Part shown: positions 17,391 to 28,300 of the stretch, one piece after another
How the letters are laid out: each line of letters begins with the position of its first letter
Position numbering within the stretch: the first letter of the stretch is position 1
From: Oceanihabitans iliipiscarium
GTDB lineage: Bacteria; Bacteroidota; Bacteroidia; Flavobacteriales; Flavobacteriaceae
DNA length: 64,000 nt
NCBI RefSeq assembly: GCF_042686125.1
Contig: NZ_JBHUOV010000001.1
Span: 248,001 to 312,000 of the forward strand
Direction: 5' to 3'
Notes under the pieces: generated by a model
Databases searched by the model: none
What the model was told of the DNA's origin: nothing
The model's input: only the letters and a program-made list of their open reading frames with translations
Position numbers and translations under genes: made by a program

Positions 17391-20033
17391 CTAATCTGCA
17401 TAATTTAATTCACCTCTGGCTTCTTGTTCTTTAAACTTCTGAACTAACGCTAAAGCATCTGGAATCACATCACTACATAAAATAATTAAAGAGCCTTTTA
17501 CCGCATTTTTAACTGCAAATTTAATCGCTTCTTTTTCTGAAGGAATAATGGTTGTTTTCTTATTGGGATCTTTCATTTTAATCCCATCATTCAACATTTT
17601 AATAAGTTCCTCTTCCGTTTTTCCGCGTAAGCGTTTATCCTGACGAATAATAATTTCATCAAACATTTCGGCAGCAATACTACCCATTTCATTATTATCT
17701 TCAATACGTCTATCACCAATACCTGCAATAATACCCACTTTTACAGTTGCGTCTAGCTCATCTGTAAACTTCTGAAGTGCACGCATTCCTGCTGGATTAT
17801 GAGCATAATCTAAGAGGATCGTGAAGTCATTAAATTTGAATAAATTTAAGCGTCCAGGAGTTTGAGATGCTGAAGGAATAAAAGTTTCTAATGCCGCTTT
17901 CATATCTTCAATACTAATGCCTTGCACATGAGCAGCAAGTACAGCGCCTAGCACATTTTGAATCATAAACTTTGCTTTCCCACCATAAGTAAGTGGAATA
18001 TGTTCTGCACGCATTAGTCTCATTTTCCATTCCCCTCTACATATAGTCACATAACCATTTTCATACACCGCAGTAATACCATTAAGGCGTTGTAACGCTT
18101 TTATACGCGGATTGTTTTCATCCATCGAAAATAAGGCGACATTACAATTTACATTACGTCGCATATCATAAACTAAATCATCATCAGCATTTAAAATCGC
18201 ATATCCATCTGGTAGAACCGTTTCAGGAATTACTGCTTTTACTTTTGCTAATTGCTCAATGGTATGAATTCCTTTTAATCCTAGATGATCTGCTGCTACA
18301 TTTGTCACAACAGCTACATCGCATTTTTTGAACCCTAATCCAGCACGTAATAACCCTCCTCTTGCACATTCTAAAACAGCAAAGTTCACTGTTGGGTCTT
18401 TCAGCACAAATTCTGCACTTGCAGGACCAGTACAATCCCCAGTCATAAGCAATCTATTTTGAATATACACACCATCACTTGTGGTGTAACCAACACGATA
18501 ACCTTTCATTTTTGCAATATGTGCAATTAAACGAGTCGTGGTGGTTTTACCATTGGTTCCAGAAGTTGCAATAATAGGAATACGTCCAGTATCACCTTTT
18601 ATCGGGAATAATTTATCAATTACTGGTGCGGCTACATTACGAGGCAATCCAGTTGTTGGTGCTAAGTGCATTCTAAATCCTGGTCCAGCATTTACTTCAA
18701 GAACAGCACCTCCTGTTTCGGATAAAGGTTTAGAAATATCTGTGGTCATAATATCGATACCACAAATATCTAAATCAATAATTTTAGAAATACGCTCAGC
18801 CATACTCACATTTGCAGGATGAATAATATCTGTAATATCTTCGGCTGTTCCACCTGTACTTAAATTAGCCGTATCTTTTAATACCAATCTTTCTCCATCA
18901 GGAATAACAGAATCTAAAGTATAGCCTGCATCTTTAATTATGGTTTGAGTTAACTCATTGGTTGTTATTTTCGTTAGCACATTTTCATGGCCATAACCTC
19001 GACGAGGATCACTATTTACTTTATCAATAAGTTCTTGAATGGTAGATTTCCCATCGCCTATAACATGTGCTGGAGTTCGTATGGCTCCTGCTACTAATTT
19101 ATTATTAATGACTAATAACCTATAATCTTCACCAGTAATAAATTTTTCTACAATTATAGCACCACTACGTGAACTTTCCTTAGCATGATGGAAAGCCGCT
19201 AGTGCATCTTCATAATTTTGAATATCTACAGTTATACCTCTGCCATGATTCCCGTCGATAGGTTTAATAACCAATGGAAAACCCACATAGCGACAAGCTT
19301 CTTCTAAGCTGCGTTCTCTACGAATAATATCACCTCGAGGGACTTCAACTTCAGCTTGCTCTAATAAGTATTTTGTGTCTTCTTTATCGCAGGCCAACTC
19401 TACTCCTATACTACTAGTTTCACTTGTAACCGTTGCCTGAATACGCTTTTGATTGGCACCATAACCCAATTGACATAACGAGTATTTATTTAAACGGATC
19501 CATGGGATGCCTCTAGATTCTGCTTCTTCCACAATTGAGCCCGTACTTGGTCCTAATCGATCCGCTTCACGTAGCTCTCTCATTTCCTGAATGTCGTCTG
19601 ATAAATCATAGGCTTCACCAGCAATTAAAGCTTCGCAAATACGAACTGCTGCTTTTGCAGCAAAACGCCCAACAGATTCCTCCATATAAGAAAACACTAC
19701 ATTATAAACTCCTTCTTCACCATACCCTCGTGTTCTTCCAAAACCTGTGTCCATTCCAGCAAGTGTCTGAATTTCTAAGGCAATATGCTCAATAATGTGT
19801 CCCATCCATGTGCCTTCATCTACACGCATAAAAAAACCACCTTCACAACCTTCTGAACAACGATGTGAGTACATGCTTGGAAACATAGCTTTTAAACGTT
19901 CTGAGAACCCTTCAATTTTATTAGATGGTAACTCTTCCATTTCTTCAAGATCAAGTACCATTACTATTAATTTATGTCGTCTTATAGACCAATAATTTGG
20001 TCCTCTCATGGCGTTTATTTCGCGTATCTTCAT
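17391..20033 (-). CDS. cphA: Cyanophycin synthetase
   Basis: An 880-residue protein, the usual length for CphA. The order is an N-terminal domain (1-160), an ATP-grasp domain (about 210-480; FPLVIKPIDGNHGRGITV, VLEVNAGPGFRMH) and a Mur-ligase-like domain starting with the P-loop SGTNGKTTTT near residue 491, followed by LDYAHNPAGM. The enzyme polymerises aspartate and arginine, ATP-dependently, into the storage polymer cyanophycin: one active site adds Asp to the backbone and the other adds Arg to the side chain. The divergent neighbour across 107 bases is cyanophycinase, and an isoaspartyl peptidase is nearby, so a complete make-and-break cycle is encoded. Domain order and both ATP sites look intact. 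Confidence 0.95.
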   Translation of the reverse strand: MKIREINAMRGPNYWSIRRHKLIVMVLDLEEMEELPSNKIEGFSERLKAMFPSMYSHRCSEGCEGGFFMRVDEGTWMGHIIEHIALEIQTLAGMDTGFGRTRGYGEEGVYNVVFSYMEESVGRFAAKAAVRICEALIAGEAYDLSDDIQEMRELREADRLGPSTGSIVEEAESRGIPWIRLNKYSLCQLGYGANQKRIQATVTSETSSIGVELACDKEDTKYLLEQAEVEVPRGDIIRRERSLEEACRYVGFPLVIKPIDGNHGRGITVDIQNYEDALAAFHHAKESSRSGAIIVEKFITGEDYRLLVINNKLVAGAIRTPAHVIGDGKSTIQELIDKVNSDPRRGYGHENVLTKITTNELTQTIIKDAGYTLDSVIPDGERLVLKDTANLSTGGTAEDITDIIHPANVSMAERISKIIDLDICGIDIMTTDISKPLSETGGAVLEVNAGPGFRMHLAPTTGLPRNVAAPVIDKLFPIKGDTGRIPIIATSGTNGKTTTTRLIAHIAKMKGYRVGYTTSDGVYIQNRLLMTGDCTGPASAEFVLKDPTVNFAVLECARGGLLRAGLGFKKCDVAVVTNVAADHLGLKGIHTIEQLAKVKAVIPETVLPDGYAILNADDDLVYDMRRNVNCNVALFSMDENNPRIKALQRLNGITAVYENGYVTICRGEWKMRLMRAEHIPLTYGGKAKFMIQNVLGAVLAAHVQGISIEDMKAALETFIPSASQTPGRLNLFKFNDFTILLDYAHNPAGMRALQKFTDELDATVKVGIIAGIGDRRIEDNNEMGSIAAEMFDEIIIRQDKRLRGKTEEELIKMLNDGIKMKDPNKKTTIIPSEKEAIKFAVKNAVKGSLIILCSDVIPDALALVQKFKEQEARGELNYAD

Positions 20034-20103
20034 ATTGATTAGTTTTTTAAAAATATTTGTGAAAGATTATAAATATATGCATTTTTCTATTAAATATTTA
20101 GTT

Positions 20104-20111
20104 TATTTTTG
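20104..20111 (+). promoter_or_regulatory. Candidate -7 promoter element for cphB
   Basis: TATTTTTG matches the Bacteroidota -7 consensus TAnnTTTG and lies 29 bases before the cphB ATG. No clear -33 TTG was found at the usual distance, so support is moderate. Confidence 0.4.
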
Positions 20112-20140
20112 CCCTACACAAAAAAGAAAGTACAATTTTT

Positions 20141-21004
20141 ATGCAGTTAGTAAAAGGCACATTAATTCCTATTGGTGGAAATGAAGATAAAGGTATAGAG
20201 GAAAATGAGCAATATAGTTTAGAGTTTATTGACGAAGGCATTCTATATCACGTTGTTAAAGAAGCTGGAGGTGTTCATGCTAAAATTGTTGTCGTTCCAA
20301 CGGCCTCTAGTATTCCTGATGAAGTTAGTGAAAATTACAAAGAAGCTTTCTCTACTTTAGGCTGTACTAATGTGCATGTTCTAGATATTAGAAGCAAAGA
20401 AGATTCAGAAAAACAGGACTCTATAGATTTAGTTAAATCTGCAAATTGTTTGATGTTTTCTGGTGGAGATCAATCTAAAATCACCAACAAAATTGGTGGC
20501 ACTACAATTCATAAAATCTTGTTAGATCGTTATAAAAACGAAGCCGGTTTTGTGATTGCTGGTACTAGCGCAGGCGCAATGGCAATGACCAACGAAATGA
20601 TTGCTGGCGGAAGCCCTACCGAAGCTTTTATTAAAGGCGCTGTTAAAATGTATCATGGGTTAAGCCTCATTCCTGGGTTAATTATAGACACACATTTTAT
20701 TAAACGTGGTCGCTTTGGACGACAGAGTGAAGCTGTAGCTAAACACCCAAATTTAATAGGGTTTGGTCTTGCTGAAGACACTGGAATGATCATTAAAAAC
20801 GGCAACGATTGTACGGTTATTGGTTCTGGAATGGTCATCGTTTTTGATGGTAGCAACCTTACACATAATAACGAAAAACTTTTAGAAAAAGGCACGCCTA
20901 TGACAATGGCAAACCTTACTGTGCATGTCCTTTCTAATGGCGATCAATACAATATTAAAACCAGAAACGTTACTGTTTTACCTATTGAAGCGCCTTTTAT
21001 ATAA
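20141..21004 (+). CDS. cphB: Cyanophycinase
   Basis: A 287-residue S51-family peptidase. The nucleophile is Ser143 in the motif GTSAGAMAM, with MFSGGDQSKI upstream and DTHFIKRGRFGR downstream, all typical of CphB. It hydrolyses cyanophycin to beta-Asp-Arg dipeptides. There is no signal peptide, so it should act on intracellular polymer rather than scavenge external cyanophycin. It is divergent from cphA, which lets synthesis and breakdown be switched separately. The dipeptide product is the expected substrate of the isoaspartyl peptidase encoded next. Confidence 0.95.
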   Translation: MQLVKGTLIPIGGNEDKGIEENEQYSLEFIDEGILYHVVKEAGGVHAKIVVVPTASSIPDEVSENYKEAFSTLGCTNVHVLDIRSKEDSEKQDSIDLVKSANCLMFSGGDQSKITNKIGGTTIHKILLDRYKNEAGFVIAGTSAGAMAMTNEMIAGGSPTEAFIKGAVKMYHGLSLIPGLIIDTHFIKRGRFGRQSEAVAKHPNLIGFGLAEDTGMIIKNGNDCTVIGSGMVIVFDGSNLTHNNEKLLEKGTPMTMANLTVHVLSNGDQYNIKTRNVTVLPIEAPFI

Positions 21005-21011
21005 ATACTTT

Positions 21012-21101
21012 GGGCGTTCCCTAAAGGTCGCGCTTTCCGTTATATCTTTTTATACTGAGCTTGCTTCAGTATAAAAAGGATGCCACTGCAATCGCTAACG
21101 C
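21012..21101. repeat. Intergenic palindromic element between cphB and the isoaspartyl peptidase
   Basis: A 90-base element between two convergent genes. The ends GCGTT (21014-21018) and AACGC (21097-21101) are complementary. The centre is a perfect 12-bp stem, TTTTTATACTGA (21047-21058) with TCAGTATAAAAA (21066-21077), around a 7-base loop. Its GC-richer flanks differ from the local sequence. From memory it resembles a short interspersed intergenic repeat seen in many flavobacterial genomes; I saw no second copy in this window. It could also terminate both genes. Confidence 0.6.
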
Positions 21102-21104
21102 AAT

Positions 21105-22034
21105 TTATTTATAAATAGAAACCTCCTCGTTCCCATTTGAAGATTTACTTGCACGATACATGCCTTCTGTATTAAATGGCATGGCAATATTGCCTTTGGT
21201 GTCCACTGCAATTAATCCACCATCACCTTTTATGTCTAAAATACGCTTGTTAATCACTTCGTTTGAAGCCTCATTTACAGAAAGCCCTTTATGCTCCATT
21301 AAGCAAGCCACATCATAAGCCACAACACCACGAATAAAAAACTCGCCACTTCCTGTACAACTTATCGCACAGGTTTTATTGTTAGCATAATTTCCAGCAC
21401 CAATCATCGGACTATCACCTACACGTCCCCATTTTTTATTGGTCATGCCACCAGTAGATGTTGCTGCAGCAACATGTCCATTTTTATCGCAAGCAACTGC
21501 ACCTACAGTTCCAAACTTAGAATCTTTTTTTGTAGAATGATCCAATTGAAAACTATCGGTGTCTTTTATCTCTAACCACTGATTATGTCTTAGTTCATCG
21601 TAAAAATACGATGGATCTTCCAGTCGGTAATTTAACTCTTTTGCAAATTGCATAGCGCCTTCTCCTGCCAAAAACACATGCTCACTTTTGTCCATGACAT
21701 CGCGTGCTAGAGATATTGGATTTTTTATTCCAGTAATTAAACTCACAGCGCCTGCGTTTAATGTGTTTCCATCCATAATAGACGCATCCATTTCATGAGA
21801 CTCTGTTGCAGTAAACACACTTCCTTTTCCTGCATTAAACAAAGGAGAATCTTCTAAAACAACAACAGCACGCTCGACAGCTTCAATGGCTGTGCCGCTA
21901 TTTTCAAGTATGTTATACCCTGCATCTAAAGCTAATTGTAAAGCCGATTTATATTTAGCTTCCAATTCTGGCGTCATCATACCTTTTACCAAAGTCCCAG
22001 CGCCTCCATGTATGGCAATTGAAAATGTATTCAT
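21105..22034 (-). CDS. Isoaspartyl peptidase / L-asparaginase (Ntn-hydrolase)
   Basis: A 309-residue asparaginase-2 family protein without a signal peptide. The self-cleavage site is KFGTVGAVAC with Thr176 as the nucleophile, followed by GRVGDSPMIGAGNYA and CTGSGEFFIR. Enzymes of this group split beta-aspartyl dipeptides. Next to cphA and cphB it is very likely the step that splits beta-Asp-Arg into aspartate and arginine, completing cyanophycin use. It converges on cphB with the palindromic element between them. It is distinct from the exported glycosylasparaginase at 6597, which is a paralogue with a different job. The cyanophycin role is inferred from position. Confidence 0.9.
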   Translation of the reverse strand: MNTFSIAIHGGAGTLVKGMMTPELEAKYKSALQLALDAGYNILENSGTAIEAVERAVVVLEDSPLFNAGKGSVFTATESHEMDASIMDGNTLNAGAVSLITGIKNPISLARDVMDKSEHVFLAGEGAMQFAKELNYRLEDPSYFYDELRHNQWLEIKDTDSFQLDHSTKKDSKFGTVGAVACDKNGHVAAATSTGGMTNKKWGRVGDSPMIGAGNYANNKTCAISCTGSGEFFIRGVVAYDVACLMEHKGLSVNEASNEVINKRILDIKGDGGLIAVDTKGNIAMPFNTEGMYRASKSSNGNEEVSIYK

Positions 22035-22134
22035 CTGTAAAATTTTAAGTTCCGAAAATTACAAATTGCAATTCAAATACCTTCTATTAAAGCCTAACTT
22101 TTTGTAGCTTTGATGTTCTCACAAATTTATTCCA

Positions 22135-24981
22135 ATGTCTGAACAAAAACGCCTTTTTCTAGTTGATGCTTACGCCTTAATATTTCGTGGTTATTATGCC
22201 TTTATTAAAAACCCAAGAATCAATTCTAAAGGTGAAGACACCTCAGCCATTATGGGCTTTATGAATTCGCTTTTAGATGTGATTAAACGCGAACGACCAG
22301 ATCATTTGGCTGTTTGCTTTGATAAAGGTGGAAGCACAGATCGTGTTGAAATGTTTGAAGCTTATAAAGCCAATCGAGACGAAACACCAGAAGGGATAAA
22401 AACAGCTATTCCATATATTTACGAAATCCTTAAAGCCATGCATATTCCAATCATGGTCAAAGAAGGTTATGAAGCAGATGATGTGATTGGCACCTTAGCC
22501 AAAAAAGCCGAAAAAGAAGGTTACCAAACGTTTATGGTGACTCCAGATAAAGATTTTGCGCAACTCGTTTCTGAAAACATTTTTATGTATAAACCTGTTT
22601 TTGGTGGTGGCTATGAGACTTGGGGTATTCCTGAAGTACAAAAGAAATTTGAAGTCACAGATCCTTTACAAGTGATTGACTTTTTAGGTATGATGGGAGA
22701 CTCTAGTGATAATATTCCTGGGCTTCCTGGCGTTGGTGAAAAAACTGCAAAAAAGTTTTTAGCCGCTTATGGCAGCATGGAAAATTTGTTAGCTAATACG
22801 CATGAACTTAAGGGGAAAATGAAAGAGAAGGTTGAAGCCAATGGTGAACTTGGTTTATTGTCTAAAAAATTAGCGACCATTATGCTCGATGTTCCAGTAG
22901 AGTTTGATGAAAAAGATTTTGAAATGTCTGAGCCAGATATTCCAAAGGTGACAGAGATTTTTCAAGACTTAGAATTTAGACGATTAACCGATAACTTCTT
23001 AAAAACATTTTCAGCTGAAACTGAAGTTATTCCTAAAGAAAGTGCTTCAGAAAAAACGAAAACAAAAGAAACACCAAAACAAGTTAAATCTGCTGGTTCA
23101 GGCCAATTCAGCTTATTTGGAGCAGAAGACCATTCCGCGGAAGCGAAAACAGAAAACACCTACACTAGAAAAACAGCCGAAACCAATTCTCATTTTTACC
23201 AAAGTGTCACGCCTGGAATGGCAACAAAATTATTGGTCAAAAACCTCATGAATCAAACGTCTGTGTGTTTTGATACTGAAACCACTGGATTAAACCCTAT
23301 TACTGCAGAGTTAGTAGGCATAGCTTTTTCGTGGGAAGTGGGAAAAGGTTTTTATCTGCCATTTCCTGAGGATAAAAATGAAGCGCAAGCACTTATTGAT
23401 CAGCTTAGACCTTTTTTTGAAAGCGAATCTATTCAGAAAATTGGTCAGAATTTAAAATATGATATTAAGGTTCTAGCAAAGTATAATGTTGATGTAAATG
23501 GAAAGCTTTTTGACACGATGTTAGCGCATTATTTGATTAATCCAGACATGCGCCACAATATGGATGTGCTGGCCGAAACCTATTTGAATTACACACCTAT
23601 TTCTATTGAAACACTTATAGGAAAAAAGGGAAAGAATCAGCGCTCAATGCGTGATGTTCCTATTGAACAACAAACCGAATATGCTGTTGAAGATGCTGAT
23701 ATTACATTACAACTAAAAGAACATTTTCAAAATGAATTAGGCGAAGCCAACACTCAAAAATTATTTGATGAAATTGAAGTGCCATTGCTTCGTGTGTTAG
23801 CTGCTATGGAATTAGAAGGCATTAATCTAGACAAAGCCTTTTTAAATTCTTTATCAGAACAACTTCATTCAGATATTGCCAATCTTGAAAAAAAGATTTA
23901 CGATGCTGCAGGCGAAGAATTTAATATCGCATCGCCAAAACAATTAGGAATCATTCTTTTTGAAAAAATGAAGCTTGTAGACAAGCCTAAGAAAACCAAA
24001 ACAGGGCAATATGCAACTTCGGAAGACATATTATCTTATCTGGCTAAAGAACATGAGATTATTCGAAATATTTTAGAGTATCGTGGATTGGCTAAATTGA
24101 AAAGTACGTATGTGGATGCTTTACCACTTCAGGTAGAAGAAACAACAGGACGTGTACATACCGATTATATGCAAACCGTTGCAGCGACAGGACGCTTGAG
24201 TAGTAACAACCCGAATTTACAGAACATTCCTATTCGTACCGAACGAGGAAGACAAGTTCGAAAAGCGTTTATTCCAAGAAATGAAGACTACACCTTACTT
24301 GCCGCAGATTATTCGCAAATAGAGTTACGCATTATTGCGGCTTTAAGCAAAGAAGAAACCATGATAGAAGCCTTTAAAAATGGTGAAGACATTCATGCCT
24401 CAACCGCTTCTAAAGTCTTTAATGTGCCTATAGATGAAGTGACTCGTGAACAACGTAGTAATGCAAAAACGGTGAATTTCGGAATCATTTATGGTGTGTC
24501 TGCTTTCGGATTAAGTAATCAAACCGATTTGTCACGAAGTGAATCTAAAGAATTAATTGACACCTATTATGCCAACTATCCTAAACTGCGTGCTTACATG
24601 AGTGAGCAAGTTGATTTTGCGCGAGATCATGGGTATGTGCAAACCGTTTTAGGGCGACGTCGTTATTTAAAAGACATCAATTCGCGTAATGCTGTGGTTC
24701 GTGGTGCTGCCGAACGTAATGCAGTGAATGCACCAATACAGGGCAGTGCGGCAGATATTATTAAAATTGCGATGATTAAGATTTACGACAAATTGCAAGC
24801 AGGCAATTACAAATCGAAAATGCTTTTACAAGTGCATGATGAATTGGTGTTTGATGTGTATAAACCCGAACTAGAAACCATTAAAACACTAGTAAAAACC
24901 GAAATGGAAAACGCTTACACCCTAGAAGTGCCACTTGATGTGGATTTAGATGTTGGTGAAAATTGGTTGGAGGCTCATTAA
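22135..24981 (+). CDS. polA: DNA polymerase I
   Basis: A 948-residue family A polymerase. Residues 1-300 form the 5'-3' exonuclease (FLVDAYALIFRGYYAF, EADDVIG, TPDKDFAQLV). A linker rich in Lys/Thr spans about 300-360. The 3'-5' exonuclease keeps its acidic residues (CFDTETTGLNP), so proofreading should be active. The polymerase domain has AADYSQIELRIIAAL, VNFGIIYGVSAFGLS and LLQVHDELVFDV. It works in Okazaki fragment maturation and repair. The start is ATG 2 bases after a TTCCA run, with a possible -7 box (TAGCTTTG) at 22105-22112. The next gene begins 10 bases after its stop. Confidence 0.97.
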   Translation: MSEQKRLFLVDAYALIFRGYYAFIKNPRINSKGEDTSAIMGFMNSLLDVIKRERPDHLAVCFDKGGSTDRVEMFEAYKANRDETPEGIKTAIPYIYEILKAMHIPIMVKEGYEADDVIGTLAKKAEKEGYQTFMVTPDKDFAQLVSENIFMYKPVFGGGYETWGIPEVQKKFEVTDPLQVIDFLGMMGDSSDNIPGLPGVGEKTAKKFLAAYGSMENLLANTHELKGKMKEKVEANGELGLLSKKLATIMLDVPVEFDEKDFEMSEPDIPKVTEIFQDLEFRRLTDNFLKTFSAETEVIPKESASEKTKTKETPKQVKSAGSGQFSLFGAEDHSAEAKTENTYTRKTAETNSHFYQSVTPGMATKLLVKNLMNQTSVCFDTETTGLNPITAELVGIAFSWEVGKGFYLPFPEDKNEAQALIDQLRPFFESESIQKIGQNLKYDIKVLAKYNVDVNGKLFDTMLAHYLINPDMRHNMDVLAETYLNYTPISIETLIGKKGKNQRSMRDVPIEQQTEYAVEDADITLQLKEHFQNELGEANTQKLFDEIEVPLLRVLAAMELEGINLDKAFLNSLSEQLHSDIANLEKKIYDAAGEEFNIASPKQLGIILFEKMKLVDKPKKTKTGQYATSEDILSYLAKEHEIIRNILEYRGLAKLKSTYVDALPLQVEETTGRVHTDYMQTVAATGRLSSNNPNLQNIPIRTERGRQVRKAFIPRNEDYTLLAADYSQIELRIIAALSKEETMIEAFKNGEDIHASTASKVFNVPIDEVTREQRSNAKTVNFGIIYGVSAFGLSNQTDLSRSESKELIDTYYANYPKLRAYMSEQVDFARDHGYVQTVLGRRRYLKDINSRNAVVRGAAERNAVNAPIQGSAADIIKIAMIKIYDKLQAGNYKSKMLLQVHDELVFDVYKPELETIKTLVKTEMENAYTLEVPLDVDLDVGENWLEAH

Positions 24982-24991
24982 TATTATTAAC

Positions 24992-25399
24992 ATGAAAAAA
25001 ATTGAAGTTGTAGCTGCAATAATAAGTTTTGAGAATAAAACATTCTGTGTTCAAAGACCAGAAAACAAACTTAGTTATATCTCTAAAAAATTTGAATTTC
25101 CTGGTGGTAAAATAGAGAAGGGAGAATCGAAGGAACAAGCATTAAAAAGAGAGCTTTTAGAAGAATTGAATTTTATTCCAACTAAAATAGATAGTTTATT
25201 TTTAACTGTAGTTCATCAATATCCTGACTTTGAATTAACAATGCATAGTTTTAAATGTTATTCCGAAACAAAAGACATTCAATTAAATGAACATATTTCT
25301 TCTGAATGGTTATCATTAAAAGACTTAAAAATGCTAGATTGGGCAGAAGCAGATATCCCAATAGTTAATAGATTGATTGAAAATGGACAGAGTATTTAA
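24992..25399 (+). CDS. Nudix hydrolase (MutT-like)
   Basis: A 135-residue protein. I chose the ATG at 24992 because the longer in-frame extension overlaps polA and lacks family similarity. The Nudix box runs from EFPGGKIEKGE to KRELLEELNF and keeps the metal-binding Glu residues of the RExxEE core; the usual final Gly is Asn. The start VVAAIISFENKTFCVQRP is like MutT and CTP pyrophosphohydrolases. Such enzymes remove pyrophosphate from damaged or non-canonical NTPs. The last 17 bases overlap the next gene (counted from ATG 25383), which implies translational coupling with the PLD-helicase protein. Its substrate is unknown. It could be a partner in a nucleic-acid defence or repair system. Confidence 0.85.
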   Translation: MKKIEVVAAIISFENKTFCVQRPENKLSYISKKFEFPGGKIEKGESKEQALKRELLEELNFIPTKIDSLFLTVVHQYPDFELTMHSFKCYSETKDIQLNEHISSEWLSLKDLKMLDWAEADIPIVNRLIENGQSI

Positions 25400-28300
25400 T
25401 AAAAAATTTAAAGACAGCCTATTAACTGGATTCATTGATAAATCATTAGATTCTGATACTCTCTATCAACCAGAACTACTTGTAAACAGAAAGATTCCTA
25501 GAAAAAAAGTACTATCTACAATTATAAAAGAATTAGAGAACTGTGAAACCTTTTTCATATCTGTTGCTTTTGTAACAACTAGTGGTGTTGCTGCTTTAAT
25601 AAACACATTTAAAACCCTTGACGAAAAAGGTATAAAAGGAAAAATCCTTGTTTCACAATATTTAAATTTCACACACCCTGAAGCCTTAAAAAGACTTTCT
25701 CAATTTAAAAACATTGAATTAAAAATAGTAACTAAGGAAAACTCTCATTCGAAAGGTTACATTTTCAAGCATACAAATTATTATAATGTAATTGTTGGTA
25801 GTAGTAATCTAACTTCATCTGCCCTATCAACTAATAAAGAATGGAATATGAAAGTTTCGGCAAGAAACTCAAGTTCTATAGTCCATAAAGTAATTAACGA
25901 ATTTAATAATGACTTTGAAATAGGAGAAATAGTTAATGAAATTTATATAAAAAAATATGATGAGATTTACAAAAAACAGTTTCTAGTATATAAAAAAAGT
26001 GAAGCGGAATTGTCTTCAAAACTCAATTTAGAAATAACACCAAATTCAATGCAAATTGAGGCATTAGAGAACTTAAAAAACTTAAGAAAAGAAAACAATA
26101 AAGCTCTAATAATTTCTGCAACAGGAACAGGTAAAACATATTTAGCGGCTTTTGACGCCAAAACTTTTAATCCAAAAAGACTCTTATTTGTTGTACACCG
26201 ATTAAACATTGCTAAAAAAGCGATGGAGACTTTTAAAACTATTTTTGGAAAGTCTAAAACAATGGGGTTATACTCCGGAAATCAAAGAGAATTAGATAAA
26301 GACTTTGTGTTTTCGACTGTTCAAACAATTTCAAAATCAAATCATTTAGAACAATTTGAAAAAGATTTCTTCGACTATATTATTATAGATGAGTCTCATC
26401 GTTCAGGAGCAGATTCATATATAAGATTAATAGAATATTTCAACCCGAGTTTCCTTCTTGGTATGACAGCAACACCTGATAGAACGGATGACAAAGACAT
26501 TTATAGTTTGTTTGACCATAATATAGCTTATGAGATTAGACTAAATAAAGCTATGGAAGAGAATATGCTTATCCCGTTTCATTATTATGGTGTAACAGAT
26601 TTATCAGTTAATAATGAAATCCTAGAAAACGAATCGGATTTCAGACTTTTGACTGCTGAAGAAAGAGTCAATAAAATTATTACTAAAATTGAGTTTTATG
26701 GTTCTGATAATGGAATAACAAGAGGTTTGATTTTTTGTTCTAAAAAAAATGAAGCCAAAGAATTATCCGAGAAATTTAATCAAAGAGGTTACAAAACTGT
26801 TGCTCTAACTGGAGATAGTTCTGAAGACGATAGAACAAAAGCCATAGAACTATTAGAAAGTGACAATTTATCAATAAAATTAGATTACATATTTACTGTT
26901 GATATTTTTAATGAAGGAATTGATATACCAAAAATCAATCAAGTAATTATGATTCGCCCAACCCAATCAGCAATAATATTCATACAGCAGTTAGGACGAG
27001 GATTAAGGAAAACAGACAACAAATATTATTTAACAATCATTGATTTTATTGGTAACTATAAAAACAACTATTTAATACCAATAGCCTTATATGGAGACAC
27101 TTCTTTCAATAAAGACAAAATAAGAAAGTTAATTTCAGAAGGTAGTAGTATGATTCCAGGAGAATCAACTATCAATTTCGATGAAATTACTAAAGAAAGA
27201 ATCTATGCTTCAATTGATTCTGCAAAGATGCAAATGTTAACTGATTTAAAATTAGATTACATTAACTTAAAAAGCAGAATTGGACATATTCCAATGATGA
27301 TGGACTTTGTAAACAATGAAGCAAGAGAACCTTTCTCATTCATTGAATACTCTAAGTCATATTTTAATTTCATTAGTAAAGTTGACAAGACATTTGATAA
27401 GTCCTTAGATAAAAATCTATCTGAATTATTAGAACTTTTTTCTAAGGAAATAAACAATGCCAAAAGAATTGAAGAAAGTATAATTTTAAAAGAACTACTT
27501 AATAACAACGAACTCAGTATTTCAAAACTAAATAAATTAATATTTGATAAATATCAATATAAGCCAAGTGCTGAAACAATAAAATCTTGTATTTCAAATA
27601 TCAATTTTAGTTTTATTCGAAAGGAAAAACAAGTTGTTTATCTAGAAAAAAACACTCTTAGGTTTTATGATGAATTTATAAAAACACTTACAAACACTAC
27701 TTTTAAAGAGTTCTTACTTGATTCTGTGAACTATTCAATTTACACCTTCAATAAAAATTTTAATATAGATTATTACAGAGGTGGACTGCTACTTTTCAAT
27801 AAGTATAGTCGTAAAGATATTTGTAGATTGTTAAACTGGGAAAATGATATAAGTAGTACAGTTTATGGTTATAGAACAAGAAATGAAATCACTCCTTGTT
27901 TTGTAACTTATCATAAATCGGATGATATTGAAGACACTATAAAGTATAATGATTACTTTGTTTCCCCTTCAATATTTGCTTGGGAATCTAGGTCAAATAG
28001 AAAGCTCTCTAGTCAAGAAATAAAAAATGTAATCAATTCAAAACGTATATTATTATTCGTAAAAAAAGAAGATGCCGAAGGAACTGATTTCTATTATATG
28101 GGAGATGCTTCAATTATAAAAGATTCTATTCAGCAAGCAATAATGCCTGATTCAGGACAACCCGTTGTTCATTTTAAATTTCAATTGGAACAACCTGTAA
28201 AAGATGATTTATACAATTACATAACAGCTGTTAGTAGAGAAAAACTACCTCAAAACAATGGTAAACCTGAGAAGAAAATAATTGAAAATGAAGAAAATAC

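Noticed and set aside
19535..19995. Plus-strand open frames opposite cphA
   Set aside because: Shadows of cphA on the other strand, with no start context or family similarity.
22105..22112. TAGCTTTG as a polA promoter
   Set aside because: The -7 box fits, but no -33 element lies at the right distance, so it was not listed as a feature of its own.
24950..24991. Longer start for the Nudix gene overlapping polA
   Set aside because: The added residues copy polA sequence in another frame; the ATG at 24992 starts exactly at the Nudix N-terminal strand.
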